This document shows, in pieces, positions 62,201-64,000 of a DNA stretch of 64,000 nt. The notes under the pieces were generated by a model. That model was not told the DNA's origin. It saw only the letters and a list, made by a program, of their open reading frames with translations, and searched no databases. The stretch comes from Eremophila alpestris peregrina (Eukaryota > Chordata > Aves > Passeriformes > Alaudidae). The stretch spans positions 5,047,443 to 5,111,442 of the forward strand of contig WMCF01000055.1 of assembly GCA_009792885.1 (NCBI GenBank). The letters run 5' to 3'. Position numbers and translations under genes: made by a program. How positions within the stretch are numbered: position 1 is the stretch's first letter; each line of letters starts with the position of its first letter.

Positions 62201-63822
62201 AGGGAGAGCTAAAGTGAAATCCCAATCCAATGGCAAGCAGCACAATCACGAACAGCACTGTTACTGTGCCTCTTTATGTAGGGCAAGGTGCCAGCATTCA
62301 CAGTAATGTGCACTTGGCTTAACCAGGCTTCATTGTTGGAAGTCTGCTTTTGACTGGATAAGGTTTTGGATCAGGCTCCTTGTGATTAATTTTTTGCTTA
62401 TATGTTAGGATTGGGGTTCATGGAAAATCAGGTTAGGGATCTGGACATCATTATATTTTAAAGGCTCTCTGGGGTTTAACAAACTAACCCAAGCCTTAGG
62501 AACTCCTAGACTTGACTGTGCAGGAGCTGCACATGCTCCAGGCAACGTCCTACAAAGTCAGACTTGGCAAACCAAACCTGTAGCTGTATGTGTGTTCTAT
62601 GGAAAAGCATTTGCTTTAAACTAAGATTGCTCATTGAAATAGAACTATGAAACCTATTTGTGACTATTTCCTCCTTTACAATAGGTTTTGAAACAATCAT
62701 GCACTGAGATTTTGTATTTGGAGCCATCCAGTGTCTGTGTAGGAGGTAAGGTTTTATAATTTTATTATACTATTCAATTATTATGGGGACTGTGATTTCC
62801 CTGTTTTATCTGAAGGGAAACTGCATGAATAGAATAAAGCAGAATAAAGCATCTCTAACTTAAGTCCTCAACAAGTTAAAGAAACATTGGATTTCTCTGT
62901 TGACTTCTTGTTCTCCTCAGAGGAGCTGACCACCAGGGCCTGCTTCCATAGCTTGGGTAATGCATGTGGAAGTTGGAGAGCATTTACTGTCCCCTCTCCC
63001 ATGAGTCTGCTCTGCACTTGTCCCAGATCTACCCCCAGATCTGTGGGGAGTGTAAGAACAAAGCACGTGACTGCATTTTTGGGCAGCAAGAGCAATACAT
63101 TAATGAAATGGAAGAGTTGCACATAATTTTAAGGCCTTGTCTTCTTTCTGAGCTTCATAATCCACAAGTAGTAGGAGATCAGTCAAAGTAAGGTAGTTGC
63201 AAAATGTTGCTTGGATATTTTTGTGAAAACATGGATGCTCTGGGTGAAGTAAGTGTTCCTGGTAAAAAAACTCTTTTCACTCCTCCTCTGCACAGTTCAC
63301 AGATAGTATGGCCCACAGGAAACTTGCAGAGAAATAGTACTAAGGAGAAATATTTTCTTCATCTGGCACTTTAAGTGAGCCTGATCTGGGTTTGGGGAGT
63401 CTTCTTATTCTGAGTCCCATTTTTCTCATTTCTCATTCACTGAGAAACTGTCTTACTGTGCAGCTGGAGCCCTGGATCCTGATGATAGTCTGAATCCACT
63501 TCCAGTTTCATAGTGCTGTCTCAATAAAGATTTGGGAACAAATCTTGACTTTGCCTATTTATAAGGAGAATTCAGTACAAGGGTTCAGGAATAAAGGAGA
63601 TCTCAATAAGTTGGAAGCATTACTATGTTGTGCTTTGTTTATTGCAGACTAAGGGAAATTGCCCTGGTGTAACTTACTGCAATGCATTTAAGTTTGGTGA
63701 TTTTGTGTGTTTGCTTTTCCCTCCAGAGGAGTTTCAAGTTGTTCTCAGAGGAAGTGGCTTAAACCTTGGTGGGAGAACCAACAGCGTGACTTGTACCTAT
63801 CAAGTGAACGGAACGACAATCC
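37689..63822 (+). CDS. ANTXR2: ANTXR2 (CMG2), cell-surface receptor with vWA domain (partial: coding exons 1-9)
   Basis: ANTXR2 is a type I membrane receptor for basement-membrane proteins (collagens IV and VI, laminin); in mammals its loss causes hyaline fibromatosis, and it is also the host receptor for the anthrax protective-antigen protein. Nine exons join in frame to 254 codons plus one base. A signal peptide (about 1-20, leucine-rich) precedes the vWA domain (about 34-205). The metal-binding MIDAS site is complete: DKSGS at 40-44, T108 in GETYIHEG, D138 in ALTDGKLDG. The conserved VYCVGV and FQALKGIINS segments follow. The Ig-like domain begins with the SCTEIL and PSSVCVGEEFQ region; an NGT glycosylation sequon is at 250-252. 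The first start in frame giving a signal peptide was chosen. The rest of the Ig-like domain, the transmembrane helix and the cytoplasmic tail lie past the right edge. The gene diverges from PRDM8, as in mammals. Confidence 0.95.
38320..38391 (+). CDS. ANTXR2: ANTXR2 exon 2
   Basis: 72 nt. Acceptor CCCTTCTAG precedes it and donor GTGCGT follows. It encodes SGSVATNWKEIFNFVNQLTE and on, including two MIDAS serines. Intron 1 is only 509 bp. Confidence 0.92.
38392..40839 (+). other. ANTXR2: ANTXR2 intron 2
   Basis: 2,448 bp. It has A-rich runs at about 39,279-39,323 and is otherwise unique sequence. No element was recognised. Confidence 0.85.
40840..40911 (+). CDS. ANTXR2: ANTXR2 exon 3
   Basis: 72 nt between acceptor TTTCTAAAG and donor GTTAGT. 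It encodes PKMRLSFIVFSTQAQVIMPL and TGD of the vWA core. Confidence 0.92.
40912..46422 (+). other. ANTXR2: ANTXR2 intron 3
   Basis: 5,511 bp with no recognised gene or mobile element. Open frames are short and unsupported. Confidence 0.85.
46423..46504 (+). CDS. ANTXR2: ANTXR2 exon 4
   Basis: 82 nt. Acceptor TTGTTCTCAG; donor GTAGGT. It encodes EKIKKGLKDLEMVIPAGETY and IHEGLKQ, with the MIDAS threonine. A second AG two bases on would break the frame, so the first was used. Confidence 0.91.
46505..47244 (+). other. ANTXR2: ANTXR2 intron 4
   Basis: 740 bp, ordinary intronic sequence, nothing recognised. Confidence 0.85.
47245..47352 (+). CDS. ANTXR2: ANTXR2 exon 5
   Basis: 108 nt, 36 codons, phase 0 at both ends. 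It contains SSIIIALTDGKLDG with the MIDAS aspartate and ends LYAEKE. Donor GTGAGC. Confidence 0.93.
47454..47522 (+). CDS. ANTXR2: ANTXR2 exon 6
   Basis: 69 nt, 23 codons, encoding ARKSRELGARVYCVGVHDFE and QEQ. The preceding intron is only 101 bp. Donor GTAAGA. Confidence 0.93.
47523..48350 (+). other. ANTXR2: ANTXR2 intron 6
   Basis: 828 bp, nothing recognised beyond splice sites. Confidence 0.85.
48351..48431 (+). CDS. ANTXR2: ANTXR2 exon 7
   Basis: 81 nt, 27 codons, encoding LERIADVKEQVFPVTGGFQA and LKGIINS, the end of the vWA domain. Acceptor CTCTCCAAAG; donor GTGAGT. Confidence 0.93.
48432..62684 (+). other. ANTXR2: ANTXR2 intron 7
   Basis: 14,253 bp, the longest intron in the window, splitting the vWA domain exons from the Ig-like exons. 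It contains the solo LTR at 57,923-58,593. The remainder is non-coding sequence in which I recognise no gene. Confidence 0.85.
57923..58593 (-). mobile_element. Solo LTR of an endogenous retrovirus (passerine ERV type)
   Basis: On the minus strand the element starts TGTCCTAGGGTGACATTATG and ends CCTAAACCAGGACA, so its 6-bp termini TGTCCT and AGGACA are inverted repeats with canonical TG...CA ends. An AATAAA poly(A) signal (58049-58044, minus) lies about 120 bp before the 3' end, as expected at the R/U5 border. No gag, pol or env sequence and no second LTR were found nearby, which fits a solo LTR left by recombination. The five bases on either side (AGCCA and GACGG) do not match, so no target duplication is visible. 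The family name is uncertain; the start motif resembles LTRs common in songbird genomes. The element is antisense to ANTXR2. Confidence 0.78.
62685..62745 (+). CDS. ANTXR2: ANTXR2 exon 8
   Basis: 61 nt encoding VLKQSCTEILYLEPSSVCVG, the start of the Ig-like domain. Acceptor TTTACAATAG; donor GTAAGG. It lies 14.25 kb after exon 7. Confidence 0.92.
62746..63726 (+). other. ANTXR2: ANTXR2 intron 8
   Basis: 981 bp, nothing recognised. Confidence 0.85.
63727..63822 (+). CDS. ANTXR2: ANTXR2 exon 9
   Basis: 96 nt. Acceptor TTTCCCTCCAG; donor GTAAGT. It encodes EFQVVLRGSGLNLGGRTNSV and TCTYQVNGTTI, leaving one base for the next exon outside the window. Confidence 0.91.
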
Positions 63823-64000
63823 GTAAGTGTGGGTGTTTGCAATCATCTGCCTTTGCAGTCCTGAGGCAGTGATTGATTTTGCTTCTCGTTACCTCAGCTG
63901 ATGAAAATTGAAAAATATCAAAGAGGAGGAGAACAGGAAAGCCCTGAGGATTAGTAAAGGGACAAAAGTTGTTTTACACTCTGCTCAGTGGTTTCATTTT

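Noticed and set aside
1..64000. CRISPR arrays, bacterial operons, phage or toxin systems
   Set aside because: All recognisable genes are spliced vertebrate genes; no regularly spaced repeats or prokaryotic gene organisation were seen.

Overview
This is vertebrate nuclear DNA. The three genes, their order and their orientations match the conserved FGF5 - PRDM8 - ANTXR2 block (human 4q21). A bird, probably a passerine, is suggested by three things: a tRNA-Ile-derived SINE with a CR1-type tail, a solo LTR with TGTCCT...AGGACA termini, and short introns with compact GC-rich promoters. The species call is inference; the gene calls rest on reading exons, splice sites and conserved protein motifs directly.

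Layout. Positions 1-3,390 (minus strand) hold the 5' part of FGF5: intron 2, exon 2, intron 1, exon 1 and a TATA-type promoter. Exon 3 lies left of the window. Positions 3,430-9,890 are a short intergenic spacer with simple repeats and a 60-nt C homopolymer. Positions 9,880-12,823 (minus) hold all of PRDM8's coding sequence in three coding exons (609 codons) plus the 3' UTR, inside a large CpG island that runs to about 15 kb and probably also holds a non-coding first exon. Positions 15-37.4 kb are the divergent intergenic region between PRDM8 and ANTXR2. It contains AT-rich regulatory candidates, an orphan CpG island at 19.25-20.3 kb with palindromes and a cluster of GGATTA motifs, and a SINE at 31.8 kb. 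Positions 37,689-63,822 (plus) hold ANTXR2 coding exons 1-9 (254 codons: signal peptide, von Willebrand A domain, start of the Ig-like domain). The transmembrane and cytoplasmic exons lie to the right. A solo LTR sits in the 14-kb intron 7.

The three genes do not form a pathway. FGF5 is a secreted growth factor, PRDM8 a nuclear PR/SET zinc-finger repressor, and ANTXR2 a cell-surface receptor for extracellular matrix proteins. What they share is syntenic and probably regulatory.

No new multi-gene system was found. The most actionable observation is technical: a perfect 66-bp direct duplication at 18,081-18,230 is separated by 18 nt identical to the Nextera (Tn5) mosaic end, so this stretch is almost certainly a library or assembly artefact. 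The most interesting biological candidates are the motif cluster and palindromes in the orphan CpG island.
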